Part shown: positions 52,758 through 62,186 of the stretch, piece after piece
Numbering within the stretch: the first letter of the stretch is position 1
Layout: every line of letters begins with the position of its first letter
Assembly: GCA_947647505.1 (NCBI GenBank)
Contig: CANSKO010000011.1
Coordinates: 23,566-87,565 of the forward strand
Direction: 5' to 3'
DNA length: 64,000 nucleotides
Source: an uncultured Roseburia sp.
Lineage (GTDB): Bacteria; Bacillota; Clostridia; Lachnospirales; Lachnospiraceae
Position numbers and translations under genes: made by a program
The notes under the pieces: generated by a model
The model's input: the letters and a program-made list of their open reading frames with translations, nothing else
Database searches by the model: none
What the model was told of the DNA's origin: nothing

Positions 52758-53750
52758 CTATCGCTCTATTCCAAAATGTGAAAACGCAAGCTCTGTCGCA
52801 ACACGGCCTTTGGGCGTGCGGTTTAAAAACCCGTTCTTAACCAGAAACGGCTCGTAAACGTCTTCAATCGTGCCGGCGTCTTCTCCGATTGCGGCCGCAA
52901 GCGTATCCAGACCGACCGGGCCGCCCGCAAATTTCTGCATAATCGTAAGCAGGATGTTTCGATCGTTCGTATCCAGACCGCAGCTGTCCACCTCCAGAAG
53001 ATCGAGCGCCGACCTTGCCACCGCCTCCGTGATGCGTCCATTGTATTTTACCTGTGCAAAATCCCGGACCCGCTTTAAAAAGCGATTGGCAATTCTTGGC
53101 GTCCCCCTGCTTCGCTTCGCAAGCTCCGCCGCGCCCGCTGCATCGATCGATACGTCCAGCTTTTTGGCGGAATGCAAAAGGATTGTCTGTAGCTCTTCCT
53201 CCGTGTAAAATTCCAGATGATGCACGACGCCAAAGCGGTCCCGAAGCGGCGCAGATAAAAGTCCGGCCCGCGTCGTAGCCCCTACCAGCGTAAAGCGGGG
53301 CAGATCCAGCCGGATCGCCCGCGCCGTCGCGCCCTTTCCAATCATAATATCAATCGCGTAATCCTCCATCGCCGGATACAGAACCTCCTCCACCTGCCGG
53401 TTCAGGCGATGTATCTCATCCACGAACAGTAGGTCGCCCTCATGCAGACTGCTTAAAATAGCCGCGATTTCGCCGGGTTTTCCGATTGCCGGCCCGCTGG
53501 TGATTTTCATATGCGTTCCCATTTCATTCGCAATGATACCGGCCAGCGTCGTCTTTCCAAGTCCCGGCGGCCCAAAAAACAGCACATGGTCCAACGCTTC
53601 CCCACGCTGCTTGGCCGCTTCAATGTATACGTTCAGATTTTCCTTTGTCTTTTCCTGCCCGACATAGTCGGCAAGCGTCTGCGGACGAAGCCCCTGTTCT
53701 GTTCTGCTGTCTTCTTCCTGCATCTGTGTGGATATGACACGTTCTTCCAT
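52758..53750 (-). CDS. ruvB: Holliday junction branch migration helicase RuvB
   Basis: AAA+ motor that drives branch migration at Holliday junctions with RuvA. The 330 aa protein has [11 protein letters not shown], Walker [10 protein letters not shown], Walker B FVDEIHRL, the sensor [10 protein letters not shown] and C-terminal winged helix with RTPKGRVAT. It follows ruvA by 9 nt. Confidence 0.98.
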   Translation of the reverse strand: MEERVISTQMQEEDSRTEQGLRPQTLADYVGQEKTKENLNVYIEAAKQRGEALDHVLFFGPPGLGKTTLAGIIANEMGTHMKITSGPAIGKPGEIAAILSSLHEGDLLFVDEIHRLNRQVEEVLYPAMEDYAIDIMIGKGATARAIRLDLPRFTLVGATTRAGLLSAPLRDRFGVVHHLEFYTEEELQTILLHSAKKLDVSIDAAGAAELAKRSRGTPRIANRFLKRVRDFAQVKYNGRITEAVARSALDLLEVDSCGLDTNDRNILLTIMQKFAGGPVGLDTLAAAIGEDAGTIEDVYEPFLVKNGFLNRTPKGRVATELAFSHFGIER

Positions 53751-53759
53751 TCCGTCTCC

Positions 53760-54359
53760 TTATAACATCTGCTTTAACGCTGCTTTGAGCACGTCTTCTA
53801 CACCGGCGCCTTCTGAAATTTCAAGTCCGGAAACGGCTGCAAGCGCTTCCGACGCGGAATAGCCAAGCGCCGCAAGCGCCTGCGCCGCTTCGTTTCGAAC
53901 GTTTCCATCCGTCCCGGCGTCTGCCGCATCGTCCTTTGAACTGCAAAACGCGTCTTCCAGATTCAATTTGTCTTTCAGCTCCAAAATAATGCGCTGCGCT
54001 GTTTTGGCGCCAATGCCAGGCGCCTTTGCAATGGCCTTTGCATCGCCGGAAAGCACCGCAAACCGCAGCTGCTCTGCGGTAAGCGCCGATAAAACGCCAA
54101 GCGCGCCCTTTGGCCCGATGCCATTTACCTTTAAAAGCAGCTGAAACAGGCGCAGATCTTCTCTCGTCAAAAACCCAAACAACGTGACGCCGTCTTCCTT
54201 CACGCTCAGACAGGTGTAAATTTTTACTTCGCTGCCAATGGACGGCAGCGCATCCATAATATTCGCCAGCGTAAGAATCCGGTAGCCGATGCCTCCATGA
54301 TCCAGAATGATCTGCCCCTGTTCGACTTCCTCCAGCGTTCCTTTGATATATGCATACAT
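53760..54359 (-). CDS. ruvA: Holliday junction DNA-binding protein RuvA
   Basis: Tetrameric Holliday-junction binding protein. The 199 aa protein starts MYAYIKGTLEE, has the HhH pair (LKVNGIGPKGAL and KAPGIGAKTAQRI) at about 75-120, an acidic linker, and the RuvB-interacting C-terminal helices (AAQALAALGYSASEA). It sits directly downstream of the Gx transporter gene. Confidence 0.97.
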   Translation of the reverse strand: MYAYIKGTLEEVEQGQIILDHGGIGYRILTLANIMDALPSIGSEVKIYTCLSVKEDGVTLFGFLTREDLRLFQLLLKVNGIGPKGALGVLSALTAEQLRFAVLSGDAKAIAKAPGIGAKTAQRIILELKDKLNLEDAFCSSKDDAADAGTDGNVRNEAAQALAALGYSASEALAAVSGLEISEGAGVEDVLKAALKQML

Positions 54360-54361
54360 AC

Positions 54362-54862
54362 TTAATCCTTTCCAAAAAACATGCCGCCATAGCGAAGCAT
54401 GATCTCCTGCGCCAGAAGGCCGATCAGAAAGCCCGTCAGAAACCCGGCCCCAAGCAAAACGGGCGCATATCCAAACAAATGAATATTTTCAACGACAAAA
54501 GAAGCGGCCAGAAGCTGTCCGATATTATGGAACATCCCGCCAAAAACGCTGACGGAAATCACTTTTACTTTTCCGCTTTTTTTCAGCAAAACCATCACGA
54601 AAAAGCTGCATACGCCGCCGCTCATGCCATAGAGAATGCCAAACGGATTGCCAAACAAAAAGCCGGCGAGCAGAATGCGCAGACAGGAAATCAGAAACGC
54701 TTCTTTTGCGCCAACCAGATACAGCATCAACACGACGACAAGATTCGCCAGTCCAAGCTTGATGCCCGGTATGCCAAAGGAAATCGGAAACAGCGACTCC
54801 ACATAGCTGCAAATCAATGCCAAAGCCAGATACATTCCAAGATGCGCCGTTTTTCGCTTCAT
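54362..54862 (-). CDS. Gx transporter family membrane protein
   Basis: A 166 aa polytopic protein with four to five hydrophobic helices, of the family also labelled heptaprenyl diphosphate synthase component I. Features are FPISFGIPGIKLGLANLVVV and GFLFGNPFGILYGMSGG. The transported ligand is unknown. It overlaps the NusG-II gene by 4 nt, a frequent pair in clostridia. Confidence 0.87.
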   Translation of the reverse strand: MKRKTAHLGMYLALALICSYVESLFPISFGIPGIKLGLANLVVVLMLYLVGAKEAFLISCLRILLAGFLFGNPFGILYGMSGGVCSFFVMVLLKKSGKVKVISVSVFGGMFHNIGQLLAASFVVENIHLFGYAPVLLGAGFLTGFLIGLLAQEIMLRYGGMFFGKD

Positions 54863-55251
54863 CGCATTTCCTTTCCCGTCACAGAATCCAGATCCGCTTC
54901 CTCTCCTCCGACGACTTCTACGACGACTTTATTCGGAAGGCATACAATCGTCTCGCGCTCTTTGCAGATCGCATGCTGCTGCACGCAGAGACGGTCCGGG
55001 CAGTCCGCCTGTATCATGTCCGCCCTCCCGTTTTGTATACGCAGCACATTCGTCGTCTGCCCGTCCGTCGTGATGCGAATCGTCTGCCCCTGATCCAGCG
55101 CATATCTGCCATAGAGCTGTCCATCTACCGTAATCAAAACAGAGCCGCCGTCTGTACGGCTGTAAAACGCATGCCATGCGCAGACTGCAAGCAGCAGAAG
55201 AAACGCAATGCCAAGCAAAAAGACGTCATGTTTTCCAAATCGCTTTGCCAC
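54859..55251 (-). CDS. NusG domain II-containing membrane protein
   Basis: A 130 aa protein with one N-terminal membrane helix (about 10-26) and an extracytoplasmic NusG-II-like domain. Typical are VDGQLYGRYAL, the Cys-containing ADCPDRLCVQQHAI and IVCLPNKVVVEVVG. GTG at 55251 is inferred, 10 nt after GAGGTGG. It is usually encoded with the Gx transporter; a role in electron transfer or ligand capture is speculation. Confidence 0.85.
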   Translation of the reverse strand: MAKRFGKHDVFLLGIAFLLLLAVCAWHAFYSRTDGGSVLITVDGQLYGRYALDQGQTIRITTDGQTTNVLRIQNGRADMIQADCPDRLCVQQHAICKERETIVCLPNKVVVEVVGGEEADLDSVTGKEMR

Positions 55252-55256
55252 GTCTG

Positions 55257-56732
55257 TCAAACCACCTCGCCGATGTAATAAAATCCCCTGCATTCTGTCA
55301 GGCGAACGTCTACGATCGTTCCAATCCGATCCGCTCCTCCTCTCAGATGCACAATCGAGTTGTTGTCCATCCTTCCGGTGACAAGCGCCGCATCCTGCGT
55401 ATTGACCTGTTCGACCAGAACGCTCTGCACGCTGCCCGTATAGCGCATGGCTTTCCTGGCCGCAATCGTCTGCACCTTAGAAAGAAGGCGGTCAAACCGA
55501 TGCTTTGCCACATCCTCCGGCACCTGCTCTTCCATTGCGGCGGCCGGCGTGCCCGTCCGTCTGGAATACAAAAACGTAAACGCGCTGTCATACTGCACGC
55601 GCCTTACCATATCCAGCGTTTCTTCAAAATCCGCTTCCGTCTCACCCGGAAACCCGACGATAATATCCGTCGTAATCGAAATATCCGGCATGGCCGCGCG
55701 CAGCTTCTCTATCAGCAGAAGATATTGCTCTTTCGTATACTTTCGGTTCATCCTCCTTAAAATTTCCGTGCTGCCGGACTGAAGCGGAAGGTGCAAATGC
55801 TTACAGATCTTTTTGGACCGGCGCATCGTTTCGATCAGCTCATCGGACAGATCTTTCGGATGCGACGTCATAAAGCGGATGCGCGAAATGCCTTCAACCG
55901 CCTCAATTTTCTGTAACAGCTGCGCGAACGTCACCGGCTGCTTAAGCCCTTTGCCATAGGAATTTACGTTTTGTCCAAGCAGCATCACTTCTACGACGCC
56001 GTCGTTTGCAAGCATCCGGATTTCACGCAGAATTTCCTCCGGTTCCCGGCTCCTCTCTCTGCCGCGCACATACGGAACAATGCAGTAGCTGCAAAAATTG
56101 TTGCAGCCAAACATAATATTAACGCCTGATTTGAAAGCATATTTTCGTTTTGCAGGAAGCGCCTCCACAATCTGGTCCGTATCTTCCCAGATATCGATCA
56201 CCATAGAAGACGCGCCTTTTGGCGCGCCGGAAGCGTTCGCATGAAACAGAGCGGTATGTAAAAGCTCTGCAAATTTATAGAGATTGTGCGTTCCAAAAAT
56301 CAGATTGACAAACGGATAGCTGCGCCGAATCTTTTCTACGACGGACGCCTCCTGCATCATACAGCCGCAGAGCGCAATCATCATCCGGGGATTCTTCTTC
56401 TGATAACCATTTAAAACGCCAAGCCGTCCATAGACCTTATTGTTGGCGTTTTCGCGAACCGTGCAGGTATTGTAGAGGACAAAATCCGCTTCTTCCGTAT
56501 CCGTCATTTCATAACCGATGCGGCTTAAAATGCCTGTCAGCTTTTCGGCGTCCCTCGCATTCATCTGGCATCCCATATTGACTACGCAGGCTCTGGGCGA
56601 ACGGCCCTGCTTCTGTGTAAAGTCTTTTACCCATTCCCTGCACTTTGCCATGAAGTAATATTGACGAGCCGGTTCCTCTGTCGGCGGCTCTGCATTTCTG
56701 TCTATTTTATCTAAGTCGATTTCATCATACAT
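55257..56732 (-). CDS. miaB: tRNA methylthiotransferase MiaB
   Basis: Radical SAM enzyme that adds a methylthio group to i6A37 in tRNA. The 491 aa protein has the N-terminal UPF0004 domain (VNMGCQMNARDAE, three Cys for the auxiliary cluster), the radical SAM CxxxCxxC site (CNNFCSYC) and a C-terminal TRAM domain. AAGGAAA precedes ATG at 56732; an earlier ATG at 56765 is possible. About 115 nt separate it from the FCL/ProA gene, with no clear terminator. Confidence 0.96.
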   Translation of the reverse strand: MYDEIDLDKIDRNAEPPTEEPARQYYFMAKCREWVKDFTQKQGRSPRACVVNMGCQMNARDAEKLTGILSRIGYEMTDTEEADFVLYNTCTVRENANNKVYGRLGVLNGYQKKNPRMMIALCGCMMQEASVVEKIRRSYPFVNLIFGTHNLYKFAELLHTALFHANASGAPKGASSMVIDIWEDTDQIVEALPAKRKYAFKSGVNIMFGCNNFCSYCIVPYVRGRERSREPEEILREIRMLANDGVVEVMLLGQNVNSYGKGLKQPVTFAQLLQKIEAVEGISRIRFMTSHPKDLSDELIETMRRSKKICKHLHLPLQSGSTEILRRMNRKYTKEQYLLLIEKLRAAMPDISITTDIIVGFPGETEADFEETLDMVRRVQYDSAFTFLYSRRTGTPAAAMEEQVPEDVAKHRFDRLLSKVQTIAARKAMRYTGSVQSVLVEQVNTQDAALVTGRMDNNSIVHLRGGADRIGTIVDVRLTECRGFYYIGEVV

Positions 56733-56847
56733 TTTCCTTGACTTTTCTCCCTTTCTATCATACAATTTTCCCTTTCTGTCCTATCGTATAAAAGGAGGCG
56801 GATTTTTCCGTGAAAGGCTCTGTATGGAGCGCTGAAAAACGAAACGT

Positions 56848-58677
56848 TTATTTTCGAATCTGCCCGTTTCCATAGATGATATATTTCGCGCTTGTCAGAG
56901 CAAGAAGCCCCATTGGTCCTCTTGCATGCAGCTTTTGCGTGCTGATGCCGATTTCCGCGCCAAAGCCAAATTCAAAGCCGTCCGTAAAGCGCGTGCTGGC
57001 ATTGACGTAAACGGCCGCCGCGTCCACTTCATCCAGAAATTTTTGCGCGTTGGCATAGTCGTTTGTGACAATCGCTTCCGAATGCCCTGTATTGTAACGG
57101 TTGATATGCGTAATCGCTTCTTCGACGGATGCGACGGATTTTGCAGAAATAATATAATCCAGATATTCCGCGCCCCAGTCCTCTTCCGATGCTAACACCA
57201 CGTTGCCCTGCGCCCTGGCTGCGTTTAAAATCCGTTCGTCTGCGCGGATTTCCACATTTTTCTCGGCCAGCTGTTCAACCAGAGGAGGCACAAATTCCTC
57301 TATTATGCTCTTATGAAGCAAAAGCGACTCACAGGCGTTGCAAACGCCGATCCGCTGCGTCTTGGCATTCTTTATAATGGCAAGCGCCATCGAAAGGTCT
57401 GCGCCTGCATCGACGTAAATATGGCAATTTCCCGTCCCCGTTTCAATCACGGGAACCGTTGCATGTTCCACGACGGCGCGAATCAGCCCGGCGCCGCCTC
57501 TTGGAATCAGCACGTCGACAAGGCCGTTCATACGCATAAATTCCAGCGCCGACTCCCGTGAAGCATCCGCAATCAAAGATACGGCTTCCACCGGAACATT
57601 CTGCTCCCGTAAAGCTTCCTGTATGCAGTCTACAATTGCCTGATTGGAATGAAGCGCATCCTTTCCTCCCCGTAAAATCACGACGTTTCCCGTTTTAAAG
57701 CACAATCCAAATGCGTCCGCCGTAACGTTTGGACGCGATTCGTATATGATTCCCACAACGCCAAGCGGCACACGCTTTTGTCCGATCAAAAGCCCGTTGG
57801 GACGTTTTTTCATGGAGATGACTTCACCGATCGGGTCGTCTAAGTCTGCAATCTGACGCAGCCCCTGCGCCATCTGTAAAATTCGCGCCTCATTCAATTT
57901 CAGGCGGTCCAGAAGCCCTTCCGACATACCGCCTTTTTGGCCCCGTTCCATATCCATCGCATTGGCGGAAAGCAGACGCTCCTGCTGCATAAGCAGACGA
58001 TCGGCAACGGCAGAAAGCGCCGCGTTTTTCTGATCCGCTGATAAGCCGGCGATCTGCCCTCTGACTTCTTTTGCCCGTTTGCACAGTTCTTTTACTTCCA
58101 TAGTCGAATCCTCCTGTAATATCATAATGCCGCGTTCCGTGGCAAGCGCATGCATGCAAACGTCGCCTTCCTCTGCCGGAATGCTCTCTTCCACCTGCGA
58201 TTCGTATGCAATGCCGATGCGAAACAATTGCCTGCATCCGGAAAAATACCGGTCGTAATAGCCTTTGCCATATCCATAGCGATTTCCCGCCCGGTCAAAG
58301 ACACTGCCCGGAACGAGGCAGACTGCTCCGTGAAACGCTGCTTTTCCATGCCTTATGGCCGGCTCCAAAATCCCAAACGCGCCCGGAACAAACGCGTCCA
58401 TTGACGTTGCCGGATAAAACGCCATCGTATCCTCCGATACCACAGGAAAGGCCAGCGGAATCTGCCGGCGCAAAAGCCATGCATACAGCTTTTGCAGGGA
58501 AACCTCCGTTTTGTGCGGATAATAGCCATATATGCCGCGCATCAAAAGCCCGGGGCGTTCCGAAAAAAAAGCAATCAGCGCGTCGCTGATCTGCTCCGAG
58601 AGCCTCTCTGCGTCTTCTTTTGTCATCGCATTTCGTTCAGCCAGATGTTTTTTTCGAATCTGCCGCTTTGCTTCCAT
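56848..58677 (-). CDS. proA: Fusion of 5-formyltetrahydrofolate cyclo-ligase and gamma-glutamyl phosphate reductase
   Basis: One 609 aa frame. Residues 1-190 match 5-formyl-THF cyclo-ligase: basic N-terminus, [22 protein letters not shown] segment with GYGKGYYDR at 135-143. Residues 193-609 are a complete ProA, which reduces gamma-glutamyl phosphate in proline synthesis: [17 protein letters not shown], and the catalytic Cys446 in [16 protein letters not shown] sits 8 nt before the in-frame ATG at 58101 (Met193), so a free ProA may also be made. GGGAGAAAA precedes the main start, which overlaps the DUF896 gene by 41 nt. Confidence 0.9.
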   Translation of the reverse strand: MEAKRQIRKKHLAERNAMTKEDAERLSEQISDALIAFFSERPGLLMRGIYGYYPHKTEVSLQKLYAWLLRRQIPLAFPVVSEDTMAFYPATSMDAFVPGAFGILEPAIRHGKAAFHGAVCLVPGSVFDRAGNRYGYGKGYYDRYFSGCRQLFRIGIAYESQVEESIPAEEGDVCMHALATERGIMILQEDSTMEVKELCKRAKEVRGQIAGLSADQKNAALSAVADRLLMQQERLLSANAMDMERGQKGGMSEGLLDRLKLNEARILQMAQGLRQIADLDDPIGEVISMKKRPNGLLIGQKRVPLGVVGIIYESRPNVTADAFGLCFKTGNVVILRGGKDALHSNQAIVDCIQEALREQNVPVEAVSLIADASRESALEFMRMNGLVDVLIPRGGAGLIRAVVEHATVPVIETGTGNCHIYVDAGADLSMALAIIKNAKTQRIGVCNACESLLLHKSIIEEFVPPLVEQLAEKNVEIRADERILNAARAQGNVVLASEEDWGAEYLDYIISAKSVASVEEAITHINRYNTGHSEAIVTNDYANAQKFLDEVDAAAVYVNASTRFTDGFEFGFGAEIGISTQKLHARGPMGLLALTSAKYIIYGNGQIRK

Positions 58678-58876
58678 ATTTTTCTCCCAGATTTTCTACC
58701 GTTCCGTCGGGATTTTGCATGTCGATCGCGTCAAGCTGCGCCCGCAGGTTCTTTCTGACGCTGGCTGCAAATTCTTTTCGCAAAAGGGCCTGCTCGTTTC
58801 TCTCCGCCTCCGTTAAGCCTTCCGCTTTGGACTTTCGGTACAGATCATTGATTCGGTTGATTTTCTGCTGATCCAT
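58637..58876 (-). CDS. DUF896 (YnzC-like) protein
   Basis: A 79 aa cytosolic helical protein with the family signature [24 protein letters not shown] segment near the start, and [17 protein letters not shown]. Its function is unknown. It is sandwiched between proB (3 nt) and the FCL/ProA gene (41 nt overlap). Confidence 0.9.
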   Translation of the reverse strand: MDQQKINRINDLYRKSKAEGLTEAERNEQALLRKEFAASVRKNLRAQLDAIDMQNPDGTVENLGEKYGSKAADSKKTSG

Positions 58877-58879
58877 TCG

Positions 58880-59704
58880 TTACATTGTCTCCTCTATATA
58901 ATCGCTGATATAAAAATCCTCGTCATAGTTCGCGTGAAAAAGCGTTCCAATGTCCGCGCCTTCCAGTATTCTGTGTATGATTTTTACGTCCTTTCCGTTG
59001 GCAATAATCATATCTGCGCCGGATTTTGTTGCAATTTTTGCGGCGGTAAGCTTTGTCGCCATTCCACCGGTTCCCACGTCGCTTCCGGTCGATTCCTTTG
59101 CCATGTGGTACAGTCCGTCATGAATGACTTCCACATCGCGAATCAGCTGCGCGTCCGGATTCTGATTGGGGTCGTCCGTATACAGGCCGTCAATATCCGA
59201 CAGCAGAAGCAAAAGATCGGCGGATACCAGAGACGCTACGATGGCAGAGAGCGTATCGTTATCGCCAAACTGCATCTCATATGTAGAAACCGTATCGTTT
59301 TCATTGACGATGGGAATGACGCCCATGCGAAACAGCTCTTCGAGCGTATTCTGCGCATTTTTCCGCGCCACAAGGTCAAATACCGTATTTTTTGTCAGAA
59401 GCACCTGGCCAGCCGTCTGATTGTATTCCGAAAACATCTTCTGATACGTCATCATCAGCCTGGCCTGTCCGACGGCGGCGCAGGCCTGTTTTCGGGCTAT
59501 CGTATTCGGCCGTCCCGTCATGCCCATAAACATTCTGCCTACCGCGATTGCGCCGGAACTCACGAGGCAGACGTCCATGCCGCAATTTCTCAGATCACAG
59601 AGCTCCCGTACGAGACGCTCCATTTTCAAAAAATCAATCCTTCCCGTTTCCACACGCTGCAACGAAGAAGAACCGATTTTGATTACTACGCGTTTTTTCT
59701 TCAT
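58880..59704 (-). CDS. proB: Glutamate 5-kinase, short form
   Basis: Phosphorylates glutamate as the first step of proline synthesis. The 274 aa protein has the amino-acid kinase fold: VVIKIGSSSL at the start, CLVSSGAIAVG, IPIVNENDTVS, FGDNDTLSAIVA and GTGGMATKLTAA. The C-terminal PUA domain present in the ~367 aa E. coli enzyme is absent. ATG at 59704 follows GCGAGGG. It is linked to proA in the same unit. Confidence 0.95.
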   Translation of the reverse strand: MKKKRVVIKIGSSSLQRVETGRIDFLKMERLVRELCDLRNCGMDVCLVSSGAIAVGRMFMGMTGRPNTIARKQACAAVGQARLMMTYQKMFSEYNQTAGQVLLTKNTVFDLVARKNAQNTLEELFRMGVIPIVNENDTVSTYEMQFGDNDTLSAIVASLVSADLLLLLSDIDGLYTDDPNQNPDAQLIRDVEVIHDGLYHMAKESTGSDVGTGGMATKLTAAKIATKSGADMIIANGKDVKIIHRILEGADIGTLFHANYDEDFYISDYIEETM

Positions 59705-59731
59705 GTATCCCTCGCTTCCAGCCGTTCGCAT

Positions 59732-59905
59732 CTACTCAATGATTTCATACTGCATCCATTCGTATTTCAGACGGCTTTTTTCTGTGATTTCCGGCGGAAG
59801 CAGCGCGCGGGCCACTAGCTTTATGTCTTCCGACGCAATATCCGTCCGCTTTAAATTTGCATAGTCGCCTTCGATGCCAACGACCTCATAATACCATGTC
59901 TCCAT
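59732..59905 (-). CDS. Small acidic hypothetical protein
   Basis: A 57 aa product starting METWYYEVVGIEGDYANLKRT. No domain is recognised. GGAGG about 8 nt before the ATG and a promoter just upstream make it the likely first gene of the proline unit. Confidence 0.7.
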   Translation of the reverse strand: METWYYEVVGIEGDYANLKRTDIASEDIKLVARALLPPEITEKSRLKYEWMQYEIIE

Positions 59906-59932
59906 CGCGTCCTCCTGCTTCAAATGATGTCT

Positions 59933-59941
59933 ATTATACCA
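59933..59941 (-). promoter_or_regulatory. Extended -10 promoter for the proline unit
   Basis: On the minus strand TGGTATAAT forms an extended -10 about 28 nt before the 57 aa gene. The -35 position is weak (TTCTCA), as is common with extended -10 promoters. Confidence 0.6.
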
Positions 59942-59983
59942 CATGACGCCCCGTTTGAGAATACCTGTTCTGTTTTTCCGTTT

Positions 59984-60868
59984 CTATTCCCTGCAAACCG
60001 GGTTGACATGCACCATGATATGCTTTATTTTGGGAAAACGCAGCTCCATGCCGTCGTGCACCTTCTGCGCGACGGCGTGCGCCTCCCAGAGCGAACGGTT
60101 GCCGTCAATGCAGATTTCCAGATCCACATAGATTTTGCTGCCAAACATGCGGGTTCGAAACAGATCAATGCCGGCGACGCCGCTCTGTGACAGCACGCAC
60201 TGCTTTAATTCTTCCTCCAGCGCTTCGTCACATGCCTTATCGACCATTTTGTCGATCGCGTCTTTGAAAATATCATACGCCGCTTTTACAATAAACAGGC
60301 AGATCACAAGGCTGGCTGCGGCGTCCATCATAGGATAGCCCATCCTTGCGCCCGCAATGCCAATCAGCGCGCCAACCGAAGAAAGCGCGTCCGAACGGTG
60401 ATGCCACGCGTCCGCCATCAGCGCGCCGGAATCTATGCGCAGGGCATACATGCGGGTATACCAGTACATTGCTTCTTTTACCGCGATAGAAAGTATAGCC
60501 GCCGCAAGCGCAAGCATGCCCGGCGCCTCCTGTACGTCATACCTCTGCGTCAGAATGGTTTTTGCCGCCGCATATCCAATGCCAATGCCGGTGATGGCCA
60601 GTATGGTTGCAAGGACGATCGCCGCCACGCACTCCATGCGCTCGTGGCCGTATGGATGCTCTTTATCGGATTCTTTTCCCGCCATTTTAATGCCGGCCAT
60701 TACAATGCACGTGCTGAATACGTCTGACGCAGAATGCACTGCGTCGCTAACCATTGCGCCGGAATGCGCCAGTATTCCCACGCCCATTTTAAACAAAGAA
60801 AGCAGTAAATTAGCGACAATCGTAACGATTGAAACCCGCATCGCTTCCTTTTCAAACTGATTTTCCAT
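59984..60868 (-). CDS. Cation diffusion facilitator transporter
   Basis: A 294 aa proton-coupled metal exporter with about six hydrophobic segments. The HSASDVFST motif in the second helix and the DAWHHRSDALSSVG motif in the fifth give the HxxxD-type metal sites, pointing to Zn/Fe/Mn. The C-terminal cytosolic domain has VHDGMELRFPKIKHIMVHVNP. AAGGAGG precedes the start. It follows the secreted HExxH gene by 26 nt. Confidence 0.94.
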   Translation of the reverse strand: MENQFEKEAMRVSIVTIVANLLLSLFKMGVGILAHSGAMVSDAVHSASDVFSTCIVMAGIKMAGKESDKEHPYGHERMECVAAIVLATILAITGIGIGYAAAKTILTQRYDVQEAPGMLALAAAILSIAVKEAMYWYTRMYALRIDSGALMADAWHHRSDALSSVGALIGIAGARMGYPMMDAAASLVICLFIVKAAYDIFKDAIDKMVDKACDEALEEELKQCVLSQSGVAGIDLFRTRMFGSKIYVDLEICIDGNRSLWEAHAVAQKVHDGMELRFPKIKHIMVHVNPVCRE

Positions 60869-60894
60869 ACATGCCTCCTTACATGAAAGGTCTG

Positions 60895-61890
60895 CTATAG
60901 TTTTGCCTTTCCATGCGTTCCATTTCGAACCAGCTGCCTGTGTATGGACGCATACACGCCCTTTTCCGTTTCTTTTTTCAGCTTTTCATACTCTGCCGTA
61001 AATCTGCCAAAGCCGCTTCCTCTTCCATCCCTCCCGATAAACAGGATATGCTCTTTCGTAACCTCCATTTCATATCCCTGCTGCTTTGCGATTCGCTTCA
61101 ATCGCTTCAGATCTTTTTCGTACGTTCGGATCAGTTTTGCATAGCTGCCCTCCAGCGCCTGATACGCCCTGCAAAACGACCGGTTGCCCGCAATTCCCTG
61201 ATAAACGTCCGGATAGCGTTTTTTGGCATAACGCAGATAATGCAGTATATAATACTTAAATTCCGCATATGCCTGCCGGTTGTTTTCGCACGAAATAATA
61301 TATTGCATCCACGCATTTCCATCGGCATTTTGCGATTTTAAATAGGGAAAAAGAGAAATCATAACATGCATCCCCGACCGATATGCCATAAATTCATTCA
61401 AAAGCCCGTACGCCCCCTGAATATCAGACGCAAGATTTGGAATGGGCTTTGCCACATACGTATTATATCGAAACGTCCGCAGCTGCTTTGGAATCGTGCC
61501 GGCCATTTCTCTGGTCGGATAGACTTTCGTATGCGATACGTAAACCGTCTTTTTCTTTCCGATAAAATACGCCGTCGCATTGTAATGCCCGGCATATCGA
61601 AAACTGTATCCATGCGTTTCTTCGTGAACGGCCGTATCAATGCCGTCGATGATTCGTTTGCCGGATGCAAACCACATAAGGATATCGTCTCCGGCTTCGA
61701 TCTGCTTTTGCATAATATATGCGCTGTCCGCATCGTATGCTTTCAGCAGCGACTGCACATTTTTCGTCGTAACCGAAGCGTCGATCCCCGGCGTCTTTGA
61801 CGCGGCATGCGCTGTTTCTGGAACATCCGGCGCACATAACGCAAGGATCAGGGCAAGCATGCCCGCTATGACCCTTTGTATCCTCTTCAT
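60895..61890 (-). CDS. Secreted protein with HEETH zinc-protease-like motif
   Basis: A 331 aa protein with a signal peptide (basic start, helix 7-20, probable cleavage after AHA near 29). HEETH (89-93) is an HExxH zinc-binding motif, and NEFMAY (Glu166) about 73 residues later could supply the third ligand, as in gluzincins. The second half is helical and Tyr/Lys-rich. I do not recognise the family. Catalysis is inferred only from the motif. It precedes a metal transporter gene, so a metal link is conceivable. Confidence 0.75.
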   Translation of the reverse strand: MKRIQRVIAGMLALILALCAPDVPETAHAASKTPGIDASVTTKNVQSLLKAYDADSAYIMQKQIEAGDDILMWFASGKRIIDGIDTAVHEETHGYSFRYAGHYNATAYFIGKKKTVYVSHTKVYPTREMAGTIPKQLRTFRYNTYVAKPIPNLASDIQGAYGLLNEFMAYRSGMHVMISLFPYLKSQNADGNAWMQYIISCENNRQAYAEFKYYILHYLRYAKKRYPDVYQGIAGNRSFCRAYQALEGSYAKLIRTYEKDLKRLKRIAKQQGYEMEVTKEHILFIGRDGRGSGFGRFTAEYEKLKKETEKGVYASIHRQLVRNGTHGKAKL

Positions 61891-61939
61891 AAAACGTTTC
61901 CCCCTGCTTACGTAATACGTCCTTTCCCTTCTGTTCCCG

Positions 61940-61969
61940 ATTATAAAGAGATGCAGAGGCGTCTGTCAA
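61940..61969 (-). promoter_or_regulatory. Promoter for the HEETH protein gene
   Basis: On the minus strand TTGACA (61964-61969) and TATAAT (61940-61945) with an 18-nt spacer, about 50 nt before the start. Apart from this and the divergent WYL promoter, 61891-62186 has no gene. Confidence 0.8.
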
Positions 61970-62081
61970 GGCTTCCGTCGGAATTTCTCTCTTCTTTCTT
62001 ACAAAGCGTTCCGACGAAGGCAGCCGTCCCCGGCCAAACAGAAGAACACAAAAAACGCTTCCCCCTGTCTCAACGACGTGA

Positions 62082-62110
62082 TTGAAAACGGAATAAAAAT
62101 ACGGTATGAT
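62082..62110 (+). promoter_or_regulatory. Promoter for the WYL regulator
   Basis: TTGAAA (62082-62087) and TATGAT (62105-62110) with a 17-nt spacer. It leaves a leader of about 70 nt. Confidence 0.7.
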
Positions 62111-62186
62111 AAAAAAGCAACAAATGCGACAGCTATTTGTCATATTTATTATGTTATAGTCTGTTCCAGCAGAAGGAGTGTCTGCC

